From positions 1 to 64,000 of the forward strand of contig NZ_KZ319340.1 of NCBI RefSeq assembly GCF_002744735.1: a stretch of DNA of 64,000 nt. The letters are read 5' to 3'. The notes beneath the pieces were generated by a model. That model ran no database searches and was not told where the DNA came from. It was given only the letters and a program-made list of their open reading frames with translations. The position numbers and the translations under genes were made by a program. Position 1 is the stretch's first letter, and each line of letters opens with the position of its first letter. Below, one piece after another: positions 20,490-29,900 of the stretch. This stretch comes from Marinobacter guineae. Lineage in GTDB: Bacteria > Pseudomonadota > Gammaproteobacteria > Pseudomonadales > Oleiphilaceae.

Positions 20490-22079
20490 GTGAGTGAGGC
20501 ATCCCCAGACAATCTGATTCTGGCACTGCAGAATCCAGAGTTGTACGACCACCCGATTAAAGATTTTCAGGTCATCGAAACTCATATCTCCCAGGTTATC
20601 CTGACCGGCGATTACGCCTACAAGATCAAGAAACCGGTTGATTTCGGTTTTCTGAACTTCTCCACCCTCGATCGCAGGAAACACTTCTGCGAAGAAGAAC
20701 TCCGACTCAATCGCAGGCTAGCCAAAAAGCTGTACCTGGATGTGTTGCCTATCACCGGCACGCCGGAAAATCCCGTGATCGGCGGCGAAGGCGAGGCCTT
20801 CGAGTATGCTATTAAAATGCGCCAGTTCGGACAGGACCAGCTGTTCGACCGCCTGCAGGAACAAGGGGAGCTGGCCCCGGAGCTGCTGACCGGCCTGGCG
20901 CAGCAGGTTGCCGCCTTCCACGAGCAGTTGCCACCGGTACCCGAGGAGAAACCGCTCGGAACGCCCGAGGCAGTCTTTGCGGCAATGCAGGAGAACTTTG
21001 ACCAGATCCGCCCGTTGATTGACGACGCAGATCTGCTCATGCAACTGGATAACCTTCAGGCCTGGACCGAATCCACGTTCGAGCGCCATCGCGACCTGAT
21101 CGCCAGCCGACGGGCCGGCGGCCTGGTTCGTGAGTGCCATGGTGACCTCCACCTTGCCAACATTACCCGCTTTGAAGGCGAGGTTACCGTTTTCGATTGC
21201 ATCGAGTTCAGTGAGCCTTTCCGCTGGATTGATGTGATAAACGATCTGGCGTTCCTGCTGATGGATCTGGAATCCCGCCGGGAAGGCGCGCTGGCCAACC
21301 TGGTGCTCAATACCTATCTGGAATACCGGGATGACTTCAAAGCCCTGCCTCTGCTGCCTCTATACAAGGCTTACCGTGCCATGGTCAGGGCCAAGATTGC
21401 CCTGCTCACCATGGGCAACCCATCCCTTACGGAGGGCGAAAAAGCCGATCTGATGCAGCGCTATAGTGATTACGCCAAACTGGCCGAAGATTACAGCACC
21501 ATCCCCAATCACTATCTGCTGGCAACCACTGGCCTGTCCGCCAGCGGTAAAACCTGCGTCAGCGCCTCCATGGCCGGCGAACTGGGCCTGATACGCTTAC
21601 GCTCGGATGTTGAACGTAAGCGTCTGCACGGGCTTGCGCCTCTTGAAAGTTCGCGTTCCCCCACCGGCGGCAACCTTTACACCGAGGAGGCAACGGCGAA
21701 AACCTACCAGCGGCTGGCTGAGCTTGCGGAGCAGGTTTTGGCGGCCGGCTTGCCGGCTATTGTGGATGCCGCCAGCCTGAAAGAAAACGAACGGTCACTG
21801 CTGGCGTCCGTGGCGGAAGCCCAGGGCGTCCCGTTTGCACTGATACATTGCGAAGCGCCGGAAACATTGCGCCGGGAATGGATCCGCAACCGCAAGGGAG
21901 ATGCGTCCGAGGCAACCGAGGAACTTCTGGACACCCAGCAAACCTGGTTTGAACCGCTGACGGCCGAAGAAAAGAGCCACACCATCCATCTGCACACGGA
22001 TCAGGAACATGTAGCAGAAGCGGTGGCCGACCGGATTCGGCAGCATCTTGGCATTCCTTTCGGTAAAACCGGCGATTAA
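20490..22079 (+). CDS. APH-like kinase fused to P-loop ATPase/kinase domain
   Basis: 529 aa, function not established. The N-terminal two thirds resemble aminoglycoside-phosphotransferase-type kinases, with the catalytic loop CHGDLHLANI and metal-binding FDCIEF. The C-terminal part (about 345-525) is a P-loop kinase with Walker A GLSASGKT and a zeta-toxin/gluconate-kinase-like layout. GTG start at 20490 with GAGGAG 6 nt upstream. Widespread housekeeping family in proteobacteria, not evidence of drug resistance. The pentapeptide and Rieske genes follow on the same strand. Confidence 0.85.
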   Translation: MSEASPDNLILALQNPELYDHPIKDFQVIETHISQVILTGDYAYKIKKPVDFGFLNFSTLDRRKHFCEEELRLNRRLAKKLYLDVLPITGTPENPVIGGEGEAFEYAIKMRQFGQDQLFDRLQEQGELAPELLTGLAQQVAAFHEQLPPVPEEKPLGTPEAVFAAMQENFDQIRPLIDDADLLMQLDNLQAWTESTFERHRDLIASRRAGGLVRECHGDLHLANITRFEGEVTVFDCIEFSEPFRWIDVINDLAFLLMDLESRREGALANLVLNTYLEYRDDFKALPLLPLYKAYRAMVRAKIALLTMGNPSLTEGEKADLMQRYSDYAKLAEDYSTIPNHYLLATTGLSASGKTCVSASMAGELGLIRLRSDVERKRLHGLAPLESSRSPTGGNLYTEEATAKTYQRLAELAEQVLAAGLPAIVDAASLKENERSLLASVAEAQGVPFALIHCEAPETLRREWIRNRKGDASEATEELLDTQQTWFEPLTAEEKSHTIHLHTDQEHVAEAVADRIRQHLGIPFGKTGD

Positions 22080-22115
22080 AACATCAGGCTCCCACTGGCC
22101 AGCACGAGGCATACG

Positions 22116-22484
22116 ATGGACGATAACCGCGAACACGAAGTACATCAGATCAGCCACCCCCTGTATGATCTCCTTCGCAGTGAGGACATGCAGGCTTTTA
22201 ATGGCGAGAAGTCGAAGCTCACTGAGCTGCCCAGTTTTGCCCACGGTGATTTCCGGGGTCTGGACCTGCGCGGAATGGATGCCAAGGGATTGGATTTTCG
22301 CCATGCTTATTTTCGCGGCACGGACCTGCGGGGGATCGATTTTTCGAAATCCAGAATGGAAGGCGCAAGCATTGCCAGCGCCAAGATTTCCGGCTGTTAT
22401 TTCCCGCACCGGCTGGAGGCCGATGAGATTGTCATGTCCCTGAACCATGGAACGCGTATGCGTTACGCCATACTGCCGAAATGA
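22116..22484 (+). CDS. Small pentapeptide-repeat protein
   Basis: 122 aa. After about 45 residues without recognisable motifs come about nine consecutive pentapeptide units with central Leu/Phe (FRGLDLRGMDAKGLDFRHAY, then FRGTDLRGIDFSKSRMEGAS), expected to fold as a quadrilateral beta-helix. Function unknown; some such proteins mimic DNA and bind gyrase, but this one is short. It starts 36 nt after the kinase and overlaps the Rieske gene by ATGA, so the three may be one operon. Confidence 0.75.
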   Translation: MDDNREHEVHQISHPLYDLLRSEDMQAFNGEKSKLTELPSFAHGDFRGLDLRGMDAKGLDFRHAYFRGTDLRGIDFSKSRMEGASIASAKISGCYFPHRLEADEIVMSLNHGTRMRYAILPK

Positions 22485-22852
22485 CCAGCAGCCAGGATTC
22501 ATGGCAACCGGTTTGTACGGTTTCCGATCTGACGCCGGGCAAATTTGTCGAGTTCCGGCTTCGGGAAAAAGCCCGGGAGCCGGAAGGAATGCCGCTAACG
22601 GGATTTCTGTTCCTGGATGGCACTACGCCCCGGGGCTACCTGAACATCTGTCCGCATCTGGGCGTTGAGCTGAACTGGATGCCGGGGCGATTCATGGATT
22701 CCGACAATCTGTTCATACAGTGCTCGACTCACGGCGCCCTGTTCAAGCCCGCAGACGGGGAGTGCATCGCCGGCCCCTGCCAGGGTGATGCACTTACCGA
22801 ACTCGACCTGAGGCAACGGAAAGGCCAGATTGAAATCAGACTTCCAGAATAA
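22481..22852 (+). CDS. Rieske-type [2Fe-2S] protein
   Basis: 123 aa. The two ligand motifs are C57-P-H59 in ICPHLG and C81-x2-H84 in QCSTHGALF, the Rieske signature, so it should bind one [2Fe-2S] cluster. It is a stand-alone soluble domain without oxygenase or membrane parts; partners are unknown. Start overlaps the previous stop (ATGA). Its 3' end overlaps the convergent sfsA by 17 nt. Confidence 0.86.
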   Translation: MTSSQDSWQPVCTVSDLTPGKFVEFRLREKAREPEGMPLTGFLFLDGTTPRGYLNICPHLGVELNWMPGRFMDSDNLFIQCSTHGALFKPADGECIAGPCQGDALTELDLRQRKGQIEIRLPE

Positions 22853-23567
22853 CCGGCACCGGTTCAGTGAGCGTCAGTAAACCGGTGGGGTTGCCATCAC
22901 TCCCGCAAAGGTCGGCCCGATAGGCGATTACTTCCACGCCCGAATCGCGGGCCTCGCGCAGTAGCTCACCGTATTTACCGTCAATGTGGTCCGCAGGCCG
23001 AACCGTTTCGATGCCGGTGTGATTGACGACAAAAAACAGGACGGCACGATCGCCTTGCTTTACCTGCGCCATCAGCTCGCGAAGGTGTTTCTGGCCACGC
23101 TCGGTGACTGCATCCGGGAAAAAGCCCTGGTTTTTTTCCGCCAGAGTGACATTCTTCACTTCTACCCAGGCGTCTGGCCCTGCCCCATGACCGGAAAGCA
23201 GCAAATCGATCCGGCTTTTTTCCGCTCCATACTTTACCTCCGCCCGACACTCAGGATAACCGGACAACTCCACCACGGTTCCCGCCTGCACTGCCTCTCG
23301 GGCCTGAGCGTTAGGCCGGGCGGTGTTCACGCAGGCCAGCTCACCGGGTGATGTCTCCACCAGTTCCCAGGTATACTGAAGCTTACGCTTGGGGTTGTTA
23401 CTACGGCTCAGCCAGACCCGGGCACTTTCAGGCTGGCAACCCAGCATGGAGCCGGTGTTCGGGCAATGGGCGGTAACCTCAGTGCCGTCAGGCAGCCGAA
23501 CATCCGCCAGGAAGCGTTTGTAGCGACGGATTAGACGGCCTTCAACCAAAGGTTCTGGAAACTTCAT
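22836..23567 (-). CDS. sfsA: Sugar fermentation stimulation protein SfsA
   Basis: 243 aa, the usual SfsA length. Conserved blocks include [33 protein letters not shown] and the VEVKNVTL segment of an endonuclease-like fold. Its biochemical role is not firmly known; in E. coli it affects maltose genes and binds DNA. The ATG at 23567 is chosen because GGAGATC precedes it; the upstream start at 23582 lacks this. dksA lies divergent about 180 nt away, an arrangement shared with Pseudomonas and enterics. Confidence 0.93.
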   Translation of the reverse strand: MKFPEPLVEGRLIRRYKRFLADVRLPDGTEVTAHCPNTGSMLGCQPESARVWLSRSNNPKRKLQYTWELVETSPGELACVNTARPNAQAREAVQAGTVVELSGYPECRAEVKYGAEKSRIDLLLSGHGAGPDAWVEVKNVTLAEKNQGFFPDAVTERGQKHLRELMAQVKQGDRAVLFFVVNHTGIETVRPADHIDGKYGELLREARDSGVEVIAYRADLCGSDGNPTGLLTLTEPVPVILEV

Positions 23568-23746
23568 GTGATCTCCGTACAAAAGTAGGCGTCACAAGGC
23601 TGGCACCCCCGTGACTAATCTGCTATTTTCCGCAAATTCCCGTTTCAGGACGAATGCTTCATCCAGGGTACAACCGCGCAGCCACGGGGGCTCACGCGGA
23701 GTGAAGCAAAGCGTTCTTGTGAAGTACAAACAAGAGGCCGGGTTCA

Positions 23747-24187
23747 ATGGCAAATACTGCAGAACAACCACGCGAACGTTTTACCAACTTCACCCCCTAC
23801 GAAATGAAGAAGGGTGAAGAGTACATGAGTGCTGAAATGCTTCAGCACTTCAAGAATCTGCTGCTGCAGTGGAAGCAGGAGCTGATGGAAGAAGTTGACC
23901 GCACCATGCACCACATGCAGGAAGATGCGGCAAATTACGCGGATCCCAGTGATCGCGCAACCCAGGAAGAGGAATTCAGCCTCGAACTGCGCACCCGTGA
24001 CCGCGAGCGGAAACTGATCAAGAAAATTGACCAGACCATCGACCGCATCGACAAGGACGACTACGGCTTCTGCGATCAGTGTGGCGTCGAAATTGGCATC
24101 CGCCGCCTGGAGGCTCGCCCGACGGCCACCTTGTGCATCGACTGCAAAACCCTGGCTGAGATTCGCGAACGCCAGACCGGCATCTGA
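23747..24187 (+). CDS. dksA: RNA polymerase-binding transcription factor DksA
   Basis: 146 aa. Binds the RNA polymerase secondary channel and works with ppGpp in the stringent response. The coiled coil (about 35-105) with the tip region DPSDRATQEEE is followed by the C4 zinc finger CDQCG...CIDC. SpoT, which makes the ppGpp it acts with, is also in this window at 58-60 kb. gluQ follows 62 nt downstream, as in most gammaproteobacteria. Confidence 0.97.
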   Translation: MANTAEQPRERFTNFTPYEMKKGEEYMSAEMLQHFKNLLLQWKQELMEEVDRTMHHMQEDAANYADPSDRATQEEEFSLELRTRDRERKLIKKIDQTIDRIDKDDYGFCDQCGVEIGIRRLEARPTATLCIDCKTLAEIRERQTGI

Positions 24188-24249
24188 ACCAGCCATTCGA
24201 CAGCCGCCGGCTCTGCTTCGCTCATTACAGAGCCGGTTGACTGACTACC

Positions 24250-25110
24250 ATGACCAATCCTCGGTACTGTGGCCGGTTCGCGCCTTCTCCGACCGGCCCA
24301 CTGCATTTCGGCTCACTGGTAACCGCACTCGCCAGCTTCCTGGAGGCCCGTAGCCAGGGTGGCCAATGGCTTATCCGTATTGAAGATCTGGATCCTCTGA
24401 GGGAACCTCCGGAGGCGACCGGCCAGATTCTTGCCAGTCTCGACGCCCACGGTCTGTTTCCGGACGAACCGGTCCGGTTCCAGTCCCGGCGGCACGACGC
24501 CTACCACGCAGCTATCAACCAGCTGCTTGAACAGGGAGATGCCTACCGCTGCTCCTGCTCCCGGAAGGAACTGCAGGCCAACTGGGGCCGCCATCCCCGT
24601 CACTGTCGCAAAGACAATGCTGCTACTGGTGACCGACCTTTTGCCATCCGCTTTGCCCTGAAAGATGAAGACTGCCACTGGCAGGATCTGCTGCTGGGGC
24701 CACAACACCAAACCGTGCAGGCAGAGCTGGATGACCCGGTCATTCTCCGGAAGGAAGGGTTTTACGCCTATCAGCTTGCCGTGGTTGTCGATGACATCGA
24801 CCAGGATATTACCGATGTGGTCCGCGGTTCAGACCTGCTGGACATGACCGCCCAGCAGCAACAGATCTACCGGGCACTGGGCTCCAGGCCACCGCATTGG
24901 CTACACATTCCGGTCATTGTCAACGACCAGGGCCAGAAACTCAGCAAGCAGACTCACGCGCCGGCTCTGGATGACAGCATCCCCGGGAAGAACCTGTTTG
25001 CGGCGCTGGTCGCCCTCCGTCAGGATCCACCGCAAACGCTGGTAAGCGCCCCGGTGGAAACGCTGCTGGACTGGGGCCAGGCGAACTGGCAACGGGGTGT
25101 CATCACCTGA
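24250..25110 (+). CDS. gluQ: Glutamyl-Q tRNA(Asp) synthetase
   Basis: Transfers glutamate onto queuosine in the anticodon of tRNA-Asp. It is 286 aa, a GluRS catalytic domain without anticodon-binding part. HIGH-type motif PSPTGPLHFGS near residue 14, a zinc site CSC...HCR at about 99-118, and KLSKQ in place of KMSKS near the C-terminus. Its position directly after dksA is the typical context. Confidence 0.96.
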   Translation: MTNPRYCGRFAPSPTGPLHFGSLVTALASFLEARSQGGQWLIRIEDLDPLREPPEATGQILASLDAHGLFPDEPVRFQSRRHDAYHAAINQLLEQGDAYRCSCSRKELQANWGRHPRHCRKDNAATGDRPFAIRFALKDEDCHWQDLLLGPQHQTVQAELDDPVILRKEGFYAYQLAVVVDDIDQDITDVVRGSDLLDMTAQQQQIYRALGSRPPHWLHIPVIVNDQGQKLSKQTHAPALDDSIPGKNLFAALVALRQDPPQTLVSAPVETLLDWGQANWQRGVIT

Positions 25111-25171
25111 CATCCCGGTAAGGGACATGGTATAAAGCCCTTCTCACACCTCAGCGCGGATAGCATGCCTG

Positions 25172-25348
25172 ATGTATATCTACCGTCTGGTTTTCCTGTT
25201 GGTACTGGCCATCTATATTTTTTCACCCAACATCCTCGACTGGTGGACTTCGCCGGGAAATGCCTGGTATAGCCCTTATATTATCTGGGCCGGGCTGATT
25301 GCCATCGGTTTCTGGCTGGAATGGCGGCGGGACCCCAATGAGTTTTAG
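25172..25348 (+). CDS. Small two-helix membrane protein overlapping cbrA (CbrX-like)
   Basis: 58 aa, not long enough to be picked up by ordinary ORF cut-offs. Two hydrophobic helices (YRLVFLLVLAIYIFS and YIIWAGLIAIGFWLEW) flank a Trp-rich loop, ending in WRRDPNEF. Its last 11 nt overlap the cbrA start, so the two are almost certainly translationally coupled. Pseudomonas has a small hydrophobic ORF, cbrX, in the same place ahead of cbrA; equivalence here is by position and character, not alignment. Confidence 0.75.
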   Translation: MYIYRLVFLLVLAIYIFSPNILDWWTSPGNAWYSPYIIWAGLIAIGFWLEWRRDPNEF

Positions 25349-28301
25349 TGCCTCGGGCCTGCTGTTTGCCAGCCTGTTCTATCTGATCCTGCTATTCGGT
25401 ATTGCCTGGGTCACCGAGCGCGGAATGCTGCCGCGGCAATGGGTCCGCCATCCGCTCGTTTACGTCCTCAGCCTGGGCGTTTACGCGGGCATCTGGGCGG
25501 TTTACGGTGCCGTTGGCATGGCGGCGGAATCCGGCTACGGCTTCCTGGCCTACTATCTGGGCATCAGTGGGGCTTTCCTGCTGGCGCCCGTGCTCCTGAA
25601 CCCGGTCATGCGGATCGGTCGCGCCTACCAGTTGACTTCCCTCGCAGACCTGTTTGCCTACCGCTACCGCAGCCAGTGGGCGGGCACCCTCGTCACCCTG
25701 TGCTCCGGCGGTGCCATCCTTGCCCTGCTGAGCATGCAGATTCAGGCCGTGGCCACCTCTGCCAGCATTCTGGCACCCGATACCTCGCCCAAGCTGATCA
25801 GTGTGATGTTCAGCTTGATTGTGGTGCTGTTCGCCATGCTGTTCGGAGCTCGCCGTGATCAGAACTCCGAGAACCATCAGGGCCTGGTACTGGCCATCGC
25901 TTTCGATTCCCTGATCAAACTGGTGGCGTTACTGGTGCTAGGGGGTGTCATTCTGTTCGGGGTATTCGATGGCATGGGCGGCCTGGACCACTGGCTCGAC
26001 AACAGATCCTCTGCGGCTGCCACCATGACCCTGAGCATTGACGACGGCAGCTGGCGGGCACTGATGCTCATGTCGTTTGCGGGGGCACTGGTGCTTCCGC
26101 ACATGTACCACATGACCTTCAGTGAAAACCCCTCCCCCAAGGCCCTGGCGAAGGCCAGCTGGGGCCTGCCGCTTTACCTGTTGCTGCTTGGCCTGCCGGT
26201 CCCCCTTATTCTGTGGGGCGGTCAGGAACTTGCGGTGACAACAGGGCCAGGATTCTTCGCCATTGGCGCCGCTCAGGCCCTGGGCAGCCCCGCGCTCACA
26301 CTGCTGATGTACATTGCCGGCCTGTCAGCGGCCAGCGGCCTGATGATCGTCAGCACACTGGCACTGGCGGGCATGGCCCTGAACCACGTGGTGCTGCCGC
26401 TGAAAACCCCGAAAGACCAGGGTGACATCTATCGCTGGCTCCAGTGGATCAAACGACTGCTGATCGCCGTAATCATTTTCCTGGCCTTGCTGTTTCACGA
26501 GACCATCGGCAAAAATCTTGATCTGTCCATTCTCGGTGCTATTTCGCTGTCCGGTACCCTCCAATTGCTTCCCGGGGCCCTTGGCGTGATTTACTGGCCA
26601 GAAGGCAACCGACGAGGCCTGATCGCCGGCCTGCTTGTCGGGCTGGCAATCTGGGTAACCACCCTGGTCCTGCCCTTCTCTCATACCGCCAACTTGCTGG
26701 CCTGGCTGGACGCCCCGCTGATTCCGGATTACAGCAACTGGCATATCTTCACCTTCGTGAGCCTGACGGCCAATATCACCGTCTTCGCCCTCATCTCAGT
26801 ACTGAGCACCAGCACCAGCGAGGAGGCGAGTGCGGCCCAGGCCTGCTCATTGGGCGCCCTCTCCCGGCCCCAGCGCCGTGAACTTCTGGCCACATCCTCC
26901 AGCGATTTCGTCCGGCAACTGGCGGAGCCCCTCGGTTATGGAGTGGCCCGACGGGAAGTGGAGCGGGCGCTCACCCAGCTGAAACTGCCGAACGTGGAGT
27001 ACCGCCCCTACCAGCTCAGGCGCCTGCGAGACCAGGTTGAAATCAACCTTTCCGGCCTGCTCGGGCCTGCCGTTGCCCGGGACATGGTCAAGCGTCACTT
27101 GGGCTTCAAACCCATGGCCCAGGGCGGCACTGCCCAGGACATCCGGTATGTTGAGCGCGCCCTCGGCGATTACCAGAATCGGCTGACCGGGCTGGCCGGA
27201 GAACTCGACAACCTGCGCCGGCATTACCGGCAGACCTTGCAGAACCTGCCCATTCCAGCCTGTTCGGTGGGCGAAGATGGCGAAATCCTGATGTGGAATC
27301 ACACCATGGAGGAGCTCACTGGTATTACGGCCGACGACGTAGTCGGTGCCCGGCTGATGGCATTGCCAGAACATTGGCACTTGCTGCTGGAGGATTTCAA
27401 TAGGGGTGAAGACCTTCACCGCTACAAACACCGGCTGGACCTGCGCGGCAAGCCGCACTGGCTGAACCTGCACAAGGCCGCCCTGAGCGGGCCGGATCAC
27501 ACCGAAGGCGGCAGCATCATACTGGTCGAAGACCAGACTGAAACACGACTGCTTGAGGACGAACTGATGCACAGCGAACGCCTGGCCTCGGTGGGCCGGC
27601 TGGCAGCGGGCGTTGCCCATGAAATCGGCAATCCGGTCACCGGCATTTCCTCACTGGCCCAGAACCTGAAGCTGGAAACAGACAACCCGGATATTCTGGA
27701 TACGGCTGAACAGATCCAGCAACAGACCCGGCGCATTTCAGCCATCCTTCAATCGCTCATGAACTTCGCCCGGACCGGCAATCACGCCCAGGCAAACCGG
27801 TACGAGCCTGTGACAATACATCGGTGTGTCGAGGAATCCATCAACCTGCTGTCACTCAGTGACAAGGGGTTGGGCATCCATTACATCAATGACTGCCCAC
27901 CTTCGCTGCAGATCCTCGGGGATGAACAACGTCTGGTTCAGGTGTTCGTCAACCTGTTGGCCAACGCCCGCGACGCATCCCCTGAAGGTGGCACCATCCG
28001 GATCAGTGGAAAAGGTGACGGCTACTCCGCTATTATCGAGGTCACCGATGAGGGCTCCGGCATCCCCGGAGACCAGCTTGATCATATCTTTGAGCCGTTT
28101 TACACCACCAAGGCACCTAATAAAGGTACCGGCCTTGGCTTATCGCTGGTGTATAGCATTATTGAAGAACACTACGGCAACATTCAGGTTGAGAGCCCTG
28201 CAAATGCAGAAACCGGCAGGGGCACCTGCGTACGGCTGAGATTGCCAGCCTACGAATCCGAAATCGGCAACACCGCCATCAGCCAGAACCAAAGGTCTTG
28301 A
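25338..28301 (+). CDS. cbrA: Sensor histidine kinase CbrA with transporter-like domain
   Basis: 987 aa hybrid. The N-terminal half (about 1-500) has about 13 membrane helices of the sodium/solute symporter type. A PAS domain (about 620-740; YRQTLQNLPIPACSVGEDGE) follows, then HisKA with phospho-acceptor H761 in GVAHEIGNPVTG, and HATPase with NLLANARDAS, DEGSGIPGD and GTGLGLSL. Start ATG 25338 lies inside the end of the small upstream ORF. Pseudomonas CbrA controls carbon/nitrogen balance and histidine uptake; the response regulator follows 7 nt downstream. Confidence 0.94.
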   Translation: MSFSASGLLFASLFYLILLFGIAWVTERGMLPRQWVRHPLVYVLSLGVYAGIWAVYGAVGMAAESGYGFLAYYLGISGAFLLAPVLLNPVMRIGRAYQLTSLADLFAYRYRSQWAGTLVTLCSGGAILALLSMQIQAVATSASILAPDTSPKLISVMFSLIVVLFAMLFGARRDQNSENHQGLVLAIAFDSLIKLVALLVLGGVILFGVFDGMGGLDHWLDNRSSAAATMTLSIDDGSWRALMLMSFAGALVLPHMYHMTFSENPSPKALAKASWGLPLYLLLLGLPVPLILWGGQELAVTTGPGFFAIGAAQALGSPALTLLMYIAGLSAASGLMIVSTLALAGMALNHVVLPLKTPKDQGDIYRWLQWIKRLLIAVIIFLALLFHETIGKNLDLSILGAISLSGTLQLLPGALGVIYWPEGNRRGLIAGLLVGLAIWVTTLVLPFSHTANLLAWLDAPLIPDYSNWHIFTFVSLTANITVFALISVLSTSTSEEASAAQACSLGALSRPQRRELLATSSSDFVRQLAEPLGYGVARREVERALTQLKLPNVEYRPYQLRRLRDQVEINLSGLLGPAVARDMVKRHLGFKPMAQGGTAQDIRYVERALGDYQNRLTGLAGELDNLRRHYRQTLQNLPIPACSVGEDGEILMWNHTMEELTGITADDVVGARLMALPEHWHLLLEDFNRGEDLHRYKHRLDLRGKPHWLNLHKAALSGPDHTEGGSIILVEDQTETRLLEDELMHSERLASVGRLAAGVAHEIGNPVTGISSLAQNLKLETDNPDILDTAEQIQQQTRRISAILQSLMNFARTGNHAQANRYEPVTIHRCVEESINLLSLSDKGLGIHYINDCPPSLQILGDEQRLVQVFVNLLANARDASPEGGTIRISGKGDGYSAIIEVTDEGSGIPGDQLDHIFEPFYTTKAPNKGTGLGLSLVYSIIEEHYGNIQVESPANAETGRGTCVRLRLPAYESEIGNTAISQNQRS

Positions 28302-28308
28302 GACTGTT

Positions 28309-29712
28309 ATGCCTCGAATTCTGATCGTGGAAGACGAAGACATTATTCGCTCAGCAGTACGCAAGCTGCTGCAGCATGCCGGCTATGAAGTCGCCGATGC
28401 CTCATCCGTCGAAGAAGCCGAGCAGAACCACGAACCGGACCAGTTTGACCTGATCATCTCCGATCTTCGCCTGCCTGGTGCTGCCGGCACCGAGCTGATC
28501 AACCGGGCGCCGAACACCCCGGTGCTGATCATGACCAGTTACGCCAGCCTGCGCTCGGCCGTGGATTCCATGAAAATGGGCGCCGTTGAATACATCGCCA
28601 AACCGTTCGACCACGACGAAATGCTGGCTGCCGTAGAGAACATTCTGGCTCGAAAACCGTCTGCCCAGAACACCGTCGATGAAGCCACTGCCAGTGCGGA
28701 AATACCCGAAAGCAGCGACCCCGCCAACATCATGTTCGGCGATTGCGAACCCATGCAGCGGGTGTTTACCCTGATCCGCAAGGTTGCGCCCACAGAAACC
28801 ACCGTGCTGATCCAGGGCGAATCCGGTACCGGTAAGGAATTGGCCGCCCGCGCCCTTCACCTGATGAGCCCGCGCGCCACCAAGCCGCTGATTTCAGTAA
28901 ATTGTGCTGCGATTCCCGAAAGTCTGATTGAATCGGAACTGTTCGGCCACGAGAAGGGCGCCTTCACTGGTGCTGTTTCCGCGAGGACGGGCCTGATCGA
29001 AGCCGCCGATGGTGGCAGCCTGTTCCTGGATGAAATCGGTGAATTGCCCGCAGAAGCTCAGGCCCGCCTGCTACGGGTGCTCCAGGAGGGCGAAATCCGC
29101 AAGGTTGGCTCCACCCAGAGCAGAAAGGTGAACGTGCGGATGATCGCGGCTACCCACCGAAACCTTAAAGCCATGACACGCACTGGCGAATTCCGGGAAG
29201 ACCTTTACTACCGGCTGAATGTCATGCAGGTCCGGATTCCTCCGTTACGGGAACGTCAGAGCGACATTCTGGGACTGGCTCGCCGCTTCCTGAAGCGTCA
29301 GGGGGAGAAAATGGGCAAACCCAACCTCAACCTAAGCCCTGAGGCTATGCGGGTTCTCGAACGCCACCGCTGGCCCGGTAACGTGCGGGAGCTGGAAAAT
29401 GCCATTGAGCGGGCCACCATCCTTTGTGATGGCGATGTTATTACCCCGGCGCTACTGGACCTCGACAGTGAAGGTGGCGACGAGTACATCCCGGAATCTC
29501 TGGTAGAAGGCAATAATGAGCAGACCCGGACCCGGGAAGCAGACTCCGCTAACGATCTTTCCCTGGAAGACTACTTCCAGCACTTTGTTCTCGAGAATCA
29601 GGACCGCATGAGCGAGACCGAGTTGGCCCAGAAACTGGGCATCAGCCGGAAATCCCTGTGGGAACGTCGCCAGCGCCTTGGGATCCCGCGGAAAAAATCC
29701 TCAGGCAACTGA
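28309..29712 (+). CDS. cbrB: Sigma-54-dependent response regulator CbrB
   Basis: 467 aa NtrC-family activator. Receiver domain with phospho-acceptor D52 (LIISDLRLPG), AAA+ domain with Walker A GESGTGKE (170-177) and the sigma-54 contact loop GAFTGA (217-222), and a C-terminal Fis-type helix-turn-helix (about 430-467, ELAQKLGISRKSLWERRQRL). It follows cbrA by 7 nt. Its likely binding sites and a sigma-54 promoter lie directly downstream, driving the CrcZ-like RNA. Confidence 0.95.
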   Translation: MPRILIVEDEDIIRSAVRKLLQHAGYEVADASSVEEAEQNHEPDQFDLIISDLRLPGAAGTELINRAPNTPVLIMTSYASLRSAVDSMKMGAVEYIAKPFDHDEMLAAVENILARKPSAQNTVDEATASAEIPESSDPANIMFGDCEPMQRVFTLIRKVAPTETTVLIQGESGTGKELAARALHLMSPRATKPLISVNCAAIPESLIESELFGHEKGAFTGAVSARTGLIEAADGGSLFLDEIGELPAEAQARLLRVLQEGEIRKVGSTQSRKVNVRMIAATHRNLKAMTRTGEFREDLYYRLNVMQVRIPPLRERQSDILGLARRFLKRQGEKMGKPNLNLSPEAMRVLERHRWPGNVRELENAIERATILCDGDVITPALLDLDSEGGDEYIPESLVEGNNEQTRTREADSANDLSLEDYFQHFVLENQDRMSETELAQKLGISRKSLWERRQRLGIPRKKSSGN

Positions 29713-29741
29713 AACTGGCATAGTGTGAACGGAAGCTCAGT

Positions 29742-29768
29742 TGTTACCCTTTGTTCCTCTCGGTAACA
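29742..29768 (+). promoter_or_regulatory. CbrB-type upstream activating site, palindromic
   Basis: TGTTAC (29742-29747) and GTAACA (29763-29768) form a perfect inverted pair with 15 nt between, the layout described for CbrB sites in Pseudomonas. It is about 105 nt upstream of the sigma-54 promoter, a typical enhancer distance. Confidence 0.72.
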
Positions 29769-29780
29769 CTCTCTCCAAGA

Positions 29781-29827
29781 GTAACGTGATCTCAGTAACA
29801 CTTACGTCGGATACGGGGTAACACTTA
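29781..29827 (+). promoter_or_regulatory. Additional GTAAC half-sites upstream of crcZ
   Basis: GTAAC recurs at 29781, 29795 and 29818; the latter two extend to the identical GTAACACTTA, 23 nt apart (two helical turns). ACTTAC-N12-GTAACA (29800-29823) is a degenerate second palindrome. Together with the palindrome at 29742 this makes a cluster of activator sites before the promoter. Confidence 0.6.
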
Positions 29828-29874
29828 TGGCCTAAAAAATCGTAAGACATTGTTAATACAGAAAATTAAAAACC

Positions 29875-29890
29875 TGGCACACGGACTGCA
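29875..29890 (+). promoter_or_regulatory. Sigma-54 promoter of the CrcZ-like RNA
   Basis: TGGCAC-N5-CTGCA with exactly 10 nt between the GG (29876-29877) and GC (29888-29889) doublets, the -24/-12 signature. Transcription would begin about 12 nt later, near 29901. A sigma-54 activator, CbrB, is encoded just upstream. Confidence 0.82.
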
Positions 29891-29900
29891 ACCTATTTAG

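Noticed and set aside
21106-21210. Aminoglycoside resistance gene
   Set aside because: The HGDLHLAN motif is shared by many kinases; the fusion with a P-loop domain and chromosomal housekeeping context argue against a resistance determinant.
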